Source of the DNA: an uncultured Eubacteriales bacterium
Lineage (GTDB): Bacteria > Bacillota > Clostridia > Peptostreptococcales > Anaerovoracaceae
Assembly (NCBI GenBank): GCA_900315485.1
Contig: OMZI01000012.1
Coordinates: 1 to 64,000, forward strand
Direction: 5' to 3'
Length of the DNA stretch: 64,000 nucleotides
Position 1 is the stretch's first letter, and the number at the start of each line of letters is the position of its first letter. A model generated the notes under the pieces. That model did no database searches. It saw only the letters and a list, made by a program, of their open reading frames with translations, and was not told where the DNA came from. A program made the translations under genes and the position numbers. Positions 17,021 to 26,564 of the stretch are shown one piece after another.

Positions 17021-17206
17021 TCAGAAGTTGGCAGCATTAAGGTTGCCGAATATCTTGTTCACAAAGTCAGTTACAGATGATTTGAAAATGATCCCAACGG
17101 CCACCGCAATCGCCACCAGGATCGCTACCTGAACCATTTCCATTCCCTTCTTGTTCCGGACCGGCATTGCCAGCCGGAAAGCTGCTTGTTTTACCTTGTT
17201 TAACAT
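17021..17206 (-). CDS. flp: Flp-type major pilin, 61 aa
   Basis: The short protein has a basic leader (RNKKGMEMVQVAILVAIAVAVG) with a Gly-x4 cleavage region and a glutamate followed by a 20-residue hydrophobic helix. That is the layout of Flp/Fap pilins cut by a TadV-type peptidase. AAGGAGG lies seven bases before the ATG, the best site in the operon, as expected for an abundant pilin. The mature peptide would be about 40 residues. Confidence 0.8.
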   Translation of the reverse strand: MLNKVKQAAFRLAMPVRNKKGMEMVQVAILVAIAVAVGIIFKSSVTDFVNKIFGNLNAANF

Positions 17207-17233
17207 AATGTTCCTCCTTATTCCGCCTTACTG

Positions 17234-18253
17234 TCACATGCTGAGCAGTGCAGGCGCCATAGTGATAACGATCAGGAGTATGAGCAGCATTCCGAGCGGC
17301 CAGGACATCTTCATGTCGATCATCCTTCCGCTTTCACGTGCAACTATCTTGCGGTCATCCCACAGATAACTACTCTCTCTGCTCAGACTCTCTATAACAT
17401 CGCTCCCCCTCCGCTCATTTTCGGTGAGGATCGTTGCTATCCTTACAAGCTCTTTGACGTTATGACGTGAAGCATATTCGTTTATGAGGGTCGCTGTGCT
17501 GATGCGGTGGCCGTCATTTTCTGCTATGAGTTCAGAGAGTTCTCTTTCGAAAACGGACATGTTTTCTTCACCATATCCTCTGTAGCTCTCACATATCCTC
17601 TCAACGGCATCGCTGAGTATCATCCCTGCATTCATCATCAGAAACAGCTGATTGCAGAACCTCGGAAGACCTTTCATTATCTCCCTCCTGGCAGCCGCTT
17701 CACCGTCCGTGCGCTTATCCAGGCTGCTTTTGATCACAGCGATAACGACTGCAATGTATATGAACGGGATAAGGGCGATACCGGTCCGGTCCTCCTGTTT
17801 TCTCGCTGACCACCTGACAGGAGTCCCGTCTGACAGGCTGGAAGGAAGCTTCACAGATTCATCCTCCGAATACTCAAGTTCGGTCAGCATCCTGTCTATC
17901 TCAGCATCTATCTCGGCTGCACGGATATCTTTACCGTCAGCTTTTGCAGAGGCCCCGCTTCCGGATGAAACACCCCTGAGCGCAATGGTCACATCTTTCC
18001 GGACAGCATCACTGCCGCTTCCTACATTCACAGTGACATCATATGTCTCACTGGATGACATCGAACGTCTTGAAATACTGACAAGATTGCCGTTTCTGTC
18101 AGTTATCAGGCGGCCCTGTACTTCAGGGCCCTTTATCACCATGACAAGGATGAGAAGAGCTGCAGCCAGTGTCACAGCGTATATCTGCCGCAGTATCCGC
18201 GGGTCTTTTTTAAGTTCTGCCAGTAGGCCCCTGATTCTTTCCATGATCTGCAC
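17234..18253 (-). CDS. tadC: TadC-like type II secretion F-domain protein
   Basis: The 339-aa membrane protein has an early helix (IYAVTLAAALLILVMVI), a long charged and serine-rich insert, then a C-terminal F domain. It includes the motif region GLPRFCNQLFLMMNAGMILSDAVERI, and the last helix ends the protein. Together with TadB it forms the inner-membrane platform of the pilus motor. The frame opens at GTG 18253; ATG 18244 is an equally possible start and neither has a clear ribosome binding site. The large N-terminal insert is longer than in typical TadC. Confidence 0.75.
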   Translation of the reverse strand: MQIMERIRGLLAELKKDPRILRQIYAVTLAAALLILVMVIKGPEVQGRLITDRNGNLVSISRRSMSSSETYDVTVNVGSGSDAVRKDVTIALRGVSSGSGASAKADGKDIRAAEIDAEIDRMLTELEYSEDESVKLPSSLSDGTPVRWSARKQEDRTGIALIPFIYIAVVIAVIKSSLDKRTDGEAAARREIMKGLPRFCNQLFLMMNAGMILSDAVERICESYRGYGEENMSVFERELSELIAENDGHRISTATLINEYASRHNVKELVRIATILTENERRGSDVIESLSRESSYLWDDRKIVARESGRMIDMKMSWPLGMLLILLIVITMAPALLSM

Positions 18254-18276
18254 TGAATATCTATATTCTGTTTCTC

Positions 18277-19020
18277 CTATATATCTATCTTCACTATCTT
18301 CTGGATGATCGAATATATCCCTGCTGTGGATATGATCACGCCGGTCATGATGATCCTTCCTGCCAGGGTCTCATACATAGGCGCTATGTAATCAGGCGCA
18401 CAGAGATTGAGAAACAGGATCACTATTACCGGCATCACGAATATGATCATCCCTTCGCTTTTCTTTCTTTTGACAAGCTCCTCGACTTCACGTTCTATGG
18501 TCATTTTGTCTATGATCACACTAGCAGCTCTTGAAAGAGCTATTATCAGACTTGCTCCGGTGGTCTTGCAGATGGAATATATAGTCACAAAGTCGTACAC
18601 ATCTTCCGAACCGCTTGCCGCAGCAAGGTCCATAAGCACAGAAACATCATTTTCACGGCCGACCTCCATCCTTTCATATGCCTTGGCAAGCTCTCCAGCG
18701 AGAACGCAGCTGCTGCCATGTATGCTTCTGAGTGAAGGAATGGATTCTGCAATGGCGTCCTTCATGGATCTTCCGGCACCTATCGAAGTCGATGCCATGA
18801 AGAGAAAATCCTTGAATTCATCCATATATCTCTGTCTGCGCCTGTCTGCAAGGCTTGTCCTCACTGCAGACCTGATCCTGGGAATGAGAGGTATCATCAC
18901 AACTGAGAAAAGAACATTTCTGTACATCAGGTATGAGATGACAAGCCCTGCAAGCGCAGAGGAAAGAATAATTATAGAGTTCTCATATCTATTAAGTTCG
19001 TACGTCCTCAGATCGATCAT
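18277..19020 (-). CDS. tadB: TadB-like type II secretion F-domain protein
   Basis: The 247-aa membrane protein has paired N-terminal helices, a cytoplasmic F domain (YMDEFKDFLFMASTSIGAGRSMKDAI) and two C-terminal helices. TadB pairs with TadC as the platform on which the TadA ATPase acts. The start overlaps the end of tadA by 29 bases. Motifs and position agree with the standard order tadA-tadB-tadC. Confidence 0.85.
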   Translation of the reverse strand: MIDLRTYELNRYENSIIILSSALAGLVISYLMYRNVLFSVVMIPLIPRIRSAVRTSLADRRRQRYMDEFKDFLFMASTSIGAGRSMKDAIAESIPSLRSIHGSSCVLAGELAKAYERMEVGRENDVSVLMDLAAASGSEDVYDFVTIYSICKTTGASLIIALSRAASVIIDKMTIEREVEELVKRKKSEGMIIFVMPVIVILFLNLCAPDYIAPMYETLAGRIIMTGVIISTAGIYSIIQKIVKIDI

Positions 19021-20275
19021 TGTTTTCCTTCATCATGTGCCCGTAACCTGCACGTATAAGCCGCTCCCTGTCCCTCAAAGGATTGCCTGTTGCAGTCAGG
19101 ACACCCTGTTCTGTCGTTATATACAGGTAGTTAACGATATATTCTTCTCCGTCAAAACCTACCATTTCAGCTATTTCACTCGTTCTTCGTCTTCCATCCG
19201 CATCTCTTCTGAGATGAACGAAGATGTCAACGGCATTTGCTATCTGATTTCTTACCGAAGACACACTTACCTGCGAGTCTGTAAGATACATAGTTTCAAG
19301 TCTGTTCAGCATTCCACGTATAGAGTTGCCATGTCCCGTACTCATGCTGCCGTCATGCCCCGTATTCATGGCCTGTATCATGTCCACGACTTCTCTTCCG
19401 CGTACCTCTCCGACGATTATCCTGTCCGGTCTCATTCTCAGGCTGGTGCGTATGAGTCTCTCCATAGTCACTTCGCCCTTGCCTATGGAATTCGCGGCCC
19501 GGCATTCCATCTGCACCTTGTTATCCAGGTGTGTTATCTGGAGCTCTGCTGAGTCTTCTATGATGATGACTCTTTCTTTCGGGTCTATAGATGCCGTCAG
19601 CGCATTCAGAAATGTCGTTTTGCCCGATGATGTCCCGCCGCTTATAAATATGTTGTAACCGCTCCTTACGAGCGCTCTGAGGTCATCTGCGCACTCCTGC
19701 GTGATGCTTCCGTAGGAGATGAGATCATCCATCTCGATCTCCTTATCCCTGAACTTACGTATCGTGAGTATCGGGCCGTTAAGAGCTACGGTCCTGAGTA
19801 CCCCGTTGACTCTGTATCCTGAAGGAAGCCTTGCGTCCACTATCGGGTTCGCTTCGTTTATTTCTCTGTGGACATCTGCAGCGAACATGCGGATTATCTC
19901 CTCGAGTTCTTCAGGAGATGTGAATGTGTCGTCCACCTGCACAAGCTCTCTGTTTCTCTCGATGAATATCATGTCAGGTCCGTTGACCATGATCTCATTT
20001 ACAGCCGGATCGGTCAGAAGCGGCTGCAGGAGGCCATACCTTCCGGATACCCTGTCATATATAGAGGAAATGATCAGCTTCATCTCAGCTATCTCAGAGA
20101 CCCGTGACAGTTCAGACCTGAAGAAGCATTCTTCGCATTTCTCACGTATATCGCCTTTGCCTGGAACACTGTCCCGCTCAGTTATCCATCTGCGTATGTC
20201 TCTGACTATTTCATCTATTTCTTTCCGGTATTTGAGTATTGTTTTTCTTTTCGTCAGTTCTTCCATATATCTCAC
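18992..20275 (-). CDS. tadA: TadA/CpaF secretion ATPase
   Basis: The 427-aa hexameric ATPase powers Flp pilus assembly. It has an N-terminal helical domain, the segment LLTDPAVNEIMVNGP typical of CpaF, Walker A GGTSSGKTT (about 213-221), an Asp box, and RPDRIIVGEVRG. The His-containing motif STGHGNS is present. The frame opens at GTG 20275, and ATG 20266 (MEELTK) is an alternative. It overlaps tadZ by about 60 bases. Confidence 0.95.
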   Translation of the reverse strand: MRYMEELTKRKTILKYRKEIDEIVRDIRRWITERDSVPGKGDIREKCEECFFRSELSRVSEIAEMKLIISSIYDRVSGRYGLLQPLLTDPAVNEIMVNGPDMIFIERNRELVQVDDTFTSPEELEEIIRMFAADVHREINEANPIVDARLPSGYRVNGVLRTVALNGPILTIRKFRDKEIEMDDLISYGSITQECADDLRALVRSGYNIFISGGTSSGKTTFLNALTASIDPKERVIIIEDSAELQITHLDNKVQMECRAANSIGKGEVTMERLIRTSLRMRPDRIIVGEVRGREVVDMIQAMNTGHDGSMSTGHGNSIRGMLNRLETMYLTDSQVSVSSVRNQIANAVDIFVHLRRDADGRRRTSEIAEMVGFDGEEYIVNYLYITTEQGVLTATGNPLRDRERLIRAGYGHMMKENNDRSEDVRT

Positions 20276-21233
20276 TTATAAAGTCATCTATCCCGCGGGC
20301 TTCTGCTCCTGCATCCGCGCCGGATATATGGTGTATCTTTTCTGAATTATCCGATCCGATGAATGCTGCAGGATCCTCGATACGCCTTCCGCTCCCGAAG
20401 AAAAGTATGTTATCAGCCTTCCTGAGAATGCTCAGGTTGGTATCGCTGTAACATGAGCCGATATCCAGTATCAGCGTGTCAAAATGCCTGCTCATGCTCG
20501 TTATGAGGTCTGACAGATGACCGCGCCCGAGGGATGTCAGCGGATTGATGCCTCCCGGCAGCTTGAGACAGCTGATTCCATAGCTGTCTGTGAATGTGAA
20601 TCCCTCAGGCGGATAGTCTCTTCCTTCATCGATAAAATACATGAGCTTGCGGAACCATCCGCCGCTGTCACCTTCTGCATCAGTCCGGTAATCATTTATG
20701 TAGCCGAGCGGAAGCACCAGTATTGAACCTCCATGCCTGTATGCTATCTGCCCCGCCAGGGTCCGGCATCTTACAGCAGACAGCTGATCAGCATCGCCTG
20801 CAACAGCTATAACTCTGGTCGCGGGTGTGATGGTCCCTGTATCTCCCGACCATGCGGAGTAGATAAGAGACAGCTCCGACATTATGGATATGAGGCTGCT
20901 GTATTTGAAGATAAGACGGCAGCCGGATTCAGGCATATTCTCCTGAATATATTTCACGTTATTTCCTTCATTCCCGTTCTCACAGTCCTTAAATACGGGC
21001 CTGAGTTTAGATCTCTCAACCGGGACAGGCGAAAGGAACAATGTACGCTCTTTTATCCTGGACAGAGACCTGCTCTCGATCTCTGACGGAAGTATGTCAG
21101 TCAGAATGACAGCGTCCTTTCTGATGCTTCCCGGTCCTGCGATCTCAATGAATACATCCTTGTCCATGTCTGCTATCATCTCTATCAGAGCATCACGGTA
21201 TTCAGTATCACGCATCATCATTCCTACTCTCAT
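20211..21233 (-). CDS. tadZ: TadZ/CpaE-like localisation protein with degenerate ATP loop
   Basis: The 340-aa protein heads the Tad operon. It has a receiver-like first part (DAVILTDILPSE) and a MinD/ParA-like second part. Where active ParA proteins have KGGxGKT, this one has VIAVAGDADQLSAVRCRTLA, so the deviant Walker A lysines are missing. DTLILDIGSCYSDTN matches the Walker B region. TadZ places the pilus machine in the cell, and catalytically poor members are known. AAAGGAG precedes the ATG. Confidence 0.7.
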   Translation of the reverse strand: MRVGMMMRDTEYRDALIEMIADMDKDVFIEIAGPGSIRKDAVILTDILPSEIESRSLSRIKERTLFLSPVPVERSKLRPVFKDCENGNEGNNVKYIQENMPESGCRLIFKYSSLISIMSELSLIYSAWSGDTGTITPATRVIAVAGDADQLSAVRCRTLAGQIAYRHGGSILVLPLGYINDYRTDAEGDSGGWFRKLMYFIDEGRDYPPEGFTFTDSYGISCLKLPGGINPLTSLGRGHLSDLITSMSRHFDTLILDIGSCYSDTNLSILRKADNILFFGSGRRIEDPAAFIGSDNSEKIHHISGADAGAEARGIDDFISEIYGRTDEKKNNTQIPERNR

Positions 21234-21308
21234 CCGGCTCGCTCCTTTCCGTATTGGAACTATACCCCAGCAGAAACTTCAATTCAGTACAGATTTCGGC
21301 ATCAAAAT

Positions 21309-21338
21309 AACGCCGGAATCCGTTGGATTTCCGGCGTT
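21309..21338. terminator. Terminator between hflX and the tad operon
   Basis: AACGCCGGA (21309-21317) pairs with TCCGGCGTT (21330-21338), and the minus-strand side continues TATTTTGATG. It ends hflX transcription just before the tadZ leader. Confidence 0.85.
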
Positions 21339-21356
21339 TTGCGTTATTGCTGCTGA

Positions 21357-22594
21357 TTACAGGCCTCTTTTATCTGCAAGTGCCCTCGGCACGTATGCCT
21401 TTACATGTGTCCCGTCTTCTTCGAACTCTTCGCTGAGCAGCTGTCCGTACTTTCTGATCTCTGCAATGACCGAAGCATCCTTATACGGAATGACTGTATC
21501 GATCATCACCCGGCTCTTCTTAAGTATCTCAGCCAGGGAATCATAGAAGTCATCAAGGCCCATCCCTGTCCTTGCAGATATCTTTACAGAAGCATCAGCT
21601 TCAAAGTCCCTGAATGCTCCGTCAGTCAGGTCGCACTTGTTCCATACAGTGATCACAGGCTTTCCCGTAATGTCCAGCTCCTTCAGAGTGTCCCTGACGA
21701 CCTGCATGTGAAGCTCTGAATTCTCATCAGATGCATCCACAACCTGTAGTATTTTGCCTCCTCAAGAGTACTTCTGAAGGCATCTATGAGATTGTGCGGA
21801 AGCTTGTTTATGAATCCTACTGTATCTGTGAAAAGGACTGTCTGCCCGTCAGGCAGTACCGCAGTTCTCGTGGTAGGGTCCAGCGTCGCGAACAGCTTGT
21901 CCTCAGAGAGCACTTCCGAAGATGTGAGTCTGTTCAGAAGTGTCGACTTACCGGCATTCGTATAGCCGACGATCGCTGCAGTCGGAACTGCATTTGAGGA
22001 TCTCTTCTTGCGGGTCGTATTCCGGGCACGTTTCATGTCCTCGATATCATCTGAGAGTATCTTGATCCTCTTCTGGATGACACGTCTGTCAGTCTCAAGC
22101 CTTGTCTCGCCCGGACCTCTTGTACCGATGCCGGCGCCAAGCCTGGACAGCGCATCTCCCATGCCCCTCAGCCTCGAGTATCTGTACCTCAGCTGCGCTA
22201 TCTCTACCTGCGTTTTGCCCTCTCTTGTTGTCGCGTGTGCGGCAAAAATATCCAGGATAAGCATGGTCCTGTCGAGGACCTTGGAATCGATCAGGTCGGA
22301 CAGATTCCGGAGCTGCGGCGGAGACAGCTCATCATCGCAGATGATGCCTGCCGCCTCCTGGACTTCAAGCATCTCACGGATCTCAAGCGCTTTGCCCTTG
22401 CCGATATACGTGCCTCTGTCCGGATGCTGCAGATTCTGAACCACCTGGCACGCAGTCTCGCCGCCCGCGGTATCCAGAAGCTCAGCCAGCTCATCGAGAG
22501 ATCTCCATGCCTTCTCCTCATCGTCTGTCGAGACGGCGACGAGAATGTAGCGTTCTGCCTTTTCAATTCTCTCGTTAATTTCATTTATTCTCAT
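21357..22594 (-). pseudogene. hflX: HflX GTPase, broken by a frameshift
   Basis: The upstream frame (start ATG 22594) encodes MRINEINERIEKAERY, the HflX N-domain, Walker A GYTNAGKST and DTVGFINKLPHNLIDAFRSTLEEAKY, then runs out of frame to a stop at 21683. The downstream frame resumes with VVDASDENSELHM, VWNKCD and the C-terminal domain to 21357. The expected residues A-D-I-L before LQVVDAS are missing at about 21747-21752, consistent with a small deletion of about 13 bases. An ATG at 21740 could restart translation of the second half. HflX splits stalled ribosomes and binds GTP. A sequencing error cannot be excluded. Confidence 0.85.
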
Positions 22595-22656
22595 GACAGT
22601 ATGATAGCATACAAAAGCTGTCAAATTCTCGACTCTTAGAGTAAAATCTGATTAGT

Positions 22657-23766
22657 ATGGATAAGCAGTACCACAGTGCAAAACGTTTATTATGTATATC
22701 GGTCATATTACTCGCAGCTGCGGGATTTCTTTCTGCTGCGTCAAAGATGGTCCCGGGCTTCGCGCAGTGGTACAGCACGACCGTATACCCTGTTATTCAG
22801 GGCACCCTTGGAATGCTTTCAGGTCTAGCTCCGTTCTCAGTTGCCGAGATTCTGTGCATCCTTCTTCCCATTCTGATAATCATTGACCTTATCGCAGTTA
22901 TAAGAAGATCAGACAGGATCAGCAATTACCATCCTTTCAGACGGTTCGGTTCTCATCTACTGCTGCTGGTTTCCGTGCTGTTATTCATGTATGAGGCTAA
23001 CTGTGGCGTCAACTACTACAGAGAGCCGTTCGTCGACCGCAAAGCATTCGAGTCAGCTTCTTTTACTGAAGAAGACCTCATAGAATTCTGCGAGTTTTCG
23101 ATCAGCAAACTGCAGGAAAGTTCATCAGCAGTATCATCCGGCAGCACCTTCGATTACCCTGACAGATCAGCCCTCGCTGCTGAAGCTGTAAGATCAATGA
23201 CAAAACTGTCGGCTGAGTCTTCTCCTGCCTTTAATGACTATACGGCTCTTTCCGGATTCTATCCGCAGCCAAAATATCTGACATTCATGTCGGGACTGTT
23301 CTCCGGCATGGGCGTCAGCGGCATATACTCGCCTTTCACGGTCGAAGCCAACGTAAATGGTGAGATGACAGGTCTTGAGAAACCGTTCACCTCATGCCAC
23401 GAATTATCGCATCTGAAGGGTTTCATGAATGAAGGCGAAGCGAACTACATCGGATGGCTGGCCTGCATAGGTTCAGATGATCCTGCCTTCAACAGAAGCG
23501 GCTGGCTCATGGCATGGATATACGCCGGCAATTCCCTATACGGTATCGACCCGGAGAAGTATACCGAACTACGCAAAAAGCTCCCTGATGATGTCATCAG
23601 AGAGCTTGATGAAAACCATGAGTTCTGGCAGTCGCATGAGACGCGCGCGTCAGAAGTACAGGACCGTGTGAATGATGCATACCTTAAGTCCAACGGTCAG
23701 AAGGACGGCATTCAGACATACGGTCAGCTCACAACGCTGATGCTGATGTGGTACGGTGCAAAATAA
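22657..23766 (+). CDS. DUF3810-like membrane protein with HExxH metalloprotease motif
   Basis: The 369-aa protein has three predicted N-terminal helices (about 10-30, 58-82 and 98-112) and an external or cytosolic domain with SCHELSHLKGF (HExxH at 248-252) and GEANYIGW, whose Glu261 could be the third zinc ligand. That arrangement matches the DUF3810 family, which has no assigned substrate. It is divergent from hflX and converges on the pduL-type gene. Protease activity is inferred from the motif only. Confidence 0.7.
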   Translation: MDKQYHSAKRLLCISVILLAAAGFLSAASKMVPGFAQWYSTTVYPVIQGTLGMLSGLAPFSVAEILCILLPILIIIDLIAVIRRSDRISNYHPFRRFGSHLLLLVSVLLFMYEANCGVNYYREPFVDRKAFESASFTEEDLIEFCEFSISKLQESSSAVSSGSTFDYPDRSALAAEAVRSMTKLSAESSPAFNDYTALSGFYPQPKYLTFMSGLFSGMGVSGIYSPFTVEANVNGEMTGLEKPFTSCHELSHLKGFMNEGEANYIGWLACIGSDDPAFNRSGWLMAWIYAGNSLYGIDPEKYTELRKKLPDDVIRELDENHEFWQSHETRASEVQDRVNDAYLKSNGQKDGIQTYGQLTTLMLMWYGAK

Positions 23767-23791
23767 CAGCGCAGACAGTCCTTACTGTCAT

Positions 23792-24367
23792 CTATTCAAC
23801 TACGAATCCGTCTGTTGTGCCGTCCATACCGGCTGCATTGCCTTCGTCAGTATCTATATGCATGATTGCAAGCGATTCTTCAGGGTTAGTACGGATGACC
23901 ACATCATCGAAAATCAGTGAACGCTCATCGGTCTTAATGCTGACCTTGACGATATCGTTCTTCTTAACGCCCCACTCAGCTGCTTCTCTCTCGCAGACAT
24001 GGATGTGTCTCTTAGCGATGATAGCACCTTCTTCTGCATCATATTCACCGCAGTCACCGATGATCTTGATAGGAGCGCTGCCCTTTGTATCTCCGGAGAT
24101 CCTGATCGGAGGCTCAACACCGAGCTTTCGCGCATCAGTCTTCGAGAGTTCGATCTGAACAGGTCTGTAAGGTCCGAGAATAGCGACTCTCTTCATCTCA
24201 CTCTTAGGGCCGACGAGAGTGACTCTTCTTGCATCCACGAATGCTCCGCCGCCGGTCAGATCCTTGACCGAAGTCATCTCAGCATCCTCACCGAACAGCT
24301 TTTTGTATACTTCCTCAGACAGGTGTACATGTCTTGCAGATATTTCCACACTAACTTTCTTTTCCAT
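23792..24367 (-). CDS. pduL: PduL-type phosphate acyltransferase
   Basis: The 191-aa enzyme transfers acyl groups between CoA and phosphate, as in phosphotransacetylase or phosphotransbutyrylase reactions. The zinc-binding histidines are visible in SARHVHLS and AKRHIHVCE, and GPYRPVQIELSKTDARKLG lies between. The start is ATG 24367 with AAAGGA seven bases upstream. There is no N-terminal encapsulation peptide and no microcompartment gene nearby, so it probably works in the cytosol making acyl-phosphate for ATP. Confidence 0.9.
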   Translation of the reverse strand: MEKKVSVEISARHVHLSEEVYKKLFGEDAEMTSVKDLTGGGAFVDARRVTLVGPKSEMKRVAILGPYRPVQIELSKTDARKLGVEPPIRISGDTKGSAPIKIIGDCGEYDAEEGAIIAKRHIHVCEREAAEWGVKKNDIVKVSIKTDERSLIFDDVVIRTNPEESLAIMHIDTDEGNAAGMDGTTDGFVVE

Positions 24368-24547
24368 TTCAGCGTCCTTTCTTTTGCAAATAGTAAGGGA
24401 CAAACAATACCAATCCCTGCATCATCTGTCCCGTTTAGTATTTTAACGCTATTCACTCTGTGTGTCCACTCTCATCCAGTCTCTGATCCAGTCTGTATGC
24501 GTCGCCGCATAGAAGATCAAAATGTACACCGTTTATGTTATCTGTTC

Positions 24548-26125
24548 TTATGGCAGCCTGGTCCTTGCCGGCATGCTGTTGTATACCGGAATGATGAACC
24601 CGAGGGATTCCTTGTCGATCCCAAGCTTTGCGTAGGATGTTTTGGTAATATGAGCTTCGCTGTACGGAGCCATGATATTGGTCATGTACTGATGTGTTCC
24701 GGCGTTCTTGAGGCCGTTGGCCACATTGAATCTCTGCAGGTAGATAGTGTTCTGGTTCTTGTTGATGTATCCGCTTGCGAGATATGATGCTCCGCCGTTT
24801 ACAGCCTTGGCAGGTGTTGTCCATCCCTGCTTCTTGGCATATGCCAGGCCCTGAGCTACAGGGTTGGATCCGTATGCCCCGATATTGAACGGGTTGTATA
24901 CGACGGTGCCGCCGGATTTTGAACCGTTCACTGATGCACTGTCTCCGCCAGTCTCCTGTCTGACTCTTGCAGCAAGGAATACAGGGCTGATCTTATACGT
25001 TTTGCCTGCAGCCATGAATACATTCGCGTTGAAGCCGTAGCTTGCCAGCTTGGTGCCGCTTATGATCTTGTTTACAACGCTTACTGTCTGATACTCACCC
25101 TGGTATGCCAGGTTCTCAAACATATAGATCCTGTCCTCATTGAGGAAGTTCCTCGGATCCATATAGTAAGCTACGACAGTCGTGTTAGCATTGTACCAGC
25201 CAGGCTCGGCCTGACTTCTGTAAGTCGTTGACCTGTACGATGACGGATAGCTCTTCTGTACGAGAGATACGTTCTTGGCGGTCTCTTTCTTCAGTACGTC
25301 ATTCCAGTTCAGATCTGTCTTCTGTGCCACGAATACCCAGTTAGGATGCGCTGCATGAAGGGCTCTGAGGCTCTTCTTGTAATCCTCAGGGAAGCCCTGT
25401 CTTGTAAGGTAGGACTCAAACTGTGCATTGGACAGTGTGTTGATCGCTCCTGTTGTGGAGGTGACGACCTGAGTGACCTGCGCCGGTGACGGCTGCGCTG
25501 AGCTTCCTGAACTTGAAGAGCTCTCATAATTTACAGCGCTTGCAGTGCTGATAACGCCTCCCGTTTTGACGGACTGAGAGCATACAAAGCTGAATTTTCC
25601 GTTGTGATAGATCCTGTACCAGACTTTGCTCCTGCCTCTTGTCGAATAAACAGGTCTCGAGTCAAGATAGATCGTTACCTTGGTGCCCTTCTTGAGAGTA
25701 CCTGCCTTCTTCATCCTGGTACCAGGTCCTTTGCGGATATTGACCTTGCTTTTGATCGTACCGGATACCAGTGAGTACTGCACATTGTCTACAAGATCAG
25801 CACGTATATAGCCTTTCTTGCCGTTTGATGCCTTGACATAGTACCAGATCTTGCTCTTTGAGGTGCTTGTCTTGCTCTTGTATATCTCCCTGTAGATAGT
25901 CAGTGAAGTGTTGTTGGCAAGTGTAGCAACTTTTCCGGAACTGGTCGTAGACGACTTCCTCAGATGTGCTCCGCCCGAGGCATTGACCTGACCTATGGCC
26001 TCAGGACTTGCAGCAGCAAAAGTATGTGCTGATAGTATCAGCATCATACCTGCCAGCAACATCACTATGACCAGGGCATGGATCATCCCTTTTCTGTGAA
26101 GATTTAACGATGTGAATTGTTTCAT
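24548..26125 (-). CDS. Secreted SH3-domain N-acetylglucosaminidase (autolysin)
   Basis: The 525-aa protein has a signal peptide (about 14-40, ending SAHTFAAA), two bacterial SH3 domains (about 48-105 and 110-180, each with a run of GxxLRKSS or KVNIRKGPGT type), a Ser-rich linker and a C-terminal glucosaminidase domain of the LytD/GH73 type (AARVRQETGG, YNPFNIGAYGSNP). The glutamate in RQETGG is the likely acid. Such enzymes cut glycan strands in the wall during growth or separation. The ribosome binding site is weak. Confidence 0.88.
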   Translation of the reverse strand: MKQFTSLNLHRKGMIHALVIVMLLAGMMLILSAHTFAAASPEAIGQVNASGGAHLRKSSTTSSGKVATLANNTSLTIYREIYKSKTSTSKSKIWYYVKASNGKKGYIRADLVDNVQYSLVSGTIKSKVNIRKGPGTRMKKAGTLKKGTKVTIYLDSRPVYSTRGRSKVWYRIYHNGKFSFVCSQSVKTGGVISTASAVNYESSSSSGSSAQPSPAQVTQVVTSTTGAINTLSNAQFESYLTRQGFPEDYKKSLRALHAAHPNWVFVAQKTDLNWNDVLKKETAKNVSLVQKSYPSSYRSTTYRSQAEPGWYNANTTVVAYYMDPRNFLNEDRIYMFENLAYQGEYQTVSVVNKIISGTKLASYGFNANVFMAAGKTYKISPVFLAARVRQETGGDSASVNGSKSGGTVVYNPFNIGAYGSNPVAQGLAYAKKQGWTTPAKAVNGGASYLASGYINKNQNTIYLQRFNVANGLKNAGTHQYMTNIMAPYSEAHITKTSYAKLGIDKESLGFIIPVYNSMPARTRLP

Positions 26126-26152
26126 AATCCCAAAAGCTCTACCTTCCTAGTG

Positions 26153-26365
26153 TTAACTCTGCTGCATGAATCTGTTCTCATGAACGAAGAGTTCCTCCAG
26201 CGGCAGACCGAGAAGGTCGGCCAGATCAAGGGCGAGTTCAAGCGACGGCGTGCATCTGCCGTTTTCAATCGAGCTGATCGTCTGTCTGCTTACTCCGAGC
26301 ATGTCAACAAGGTAGCTCTGCCCTATTTTCTTTTCTCTGCGAATCTGTGCTAATTTGTTTTCCAT
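26153..26365 (-). CDS. Xre-family small HTH regulator, 70 aa
   Basis: The protein is one Cro/CI-type helix-turn-helix domain: KIGQSYLVDMLGVSRQTISSIENGRCTPSLELA is the recognition region and the rest closes the five-helix bundle. Proteins of this size (YozG/YgzD type) bind DNA as dimers. It ends 28 bases before the autolysin gene and could control it or itself. The target is unknown. A 200-base stretch to the right holds a weak GC-rich inverted repeat only. Confidence 0.85.
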   Translation of the reverse strand: MENKLAQIRREKKIGQSYLVDMLGVSRQTISSIENGRCTPSLELALDLADLLGLPLEELFVHENRFMQQS

Positions 26366-26536
26366 AATATCTACCTATCCTGTCGCAAAACAATAACTGC
26401 CCCGGGACGCATATAACCTCCCGAGATTAAGTGTTATCGTCATTCTAGGCATCGGGGTATTCAATGTAAACGAATCTTTACAGGTATTAAGCCGTACCTT
26501 AACAGCTTTAAAGAAGAGTGTTTTAAGGCAAAAGAA

Positions 26537-26561
26537 AAGATCCTGAACTTGTCAGGATCTT
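26537..26561 (-). terminator. Terminator of the tRNA array
   Basis: AAGATCCTGA and TCAGGATCTT enclose a five-base loop. The minus-strand continuation is TTTCTTTTGCC. It lies four bases after the encoded CCA of tRNA-Phe. Confidence 0.9.
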
Positions 26562-26564
26562 GGG

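Noticed and set aside
24453-24547. Extra minus-strand frame after the autolysin gene as a small gene
   Set aside because: It is the out-of-frame extension of the autolysin region; no ribosome binding site and no recognisable domain.
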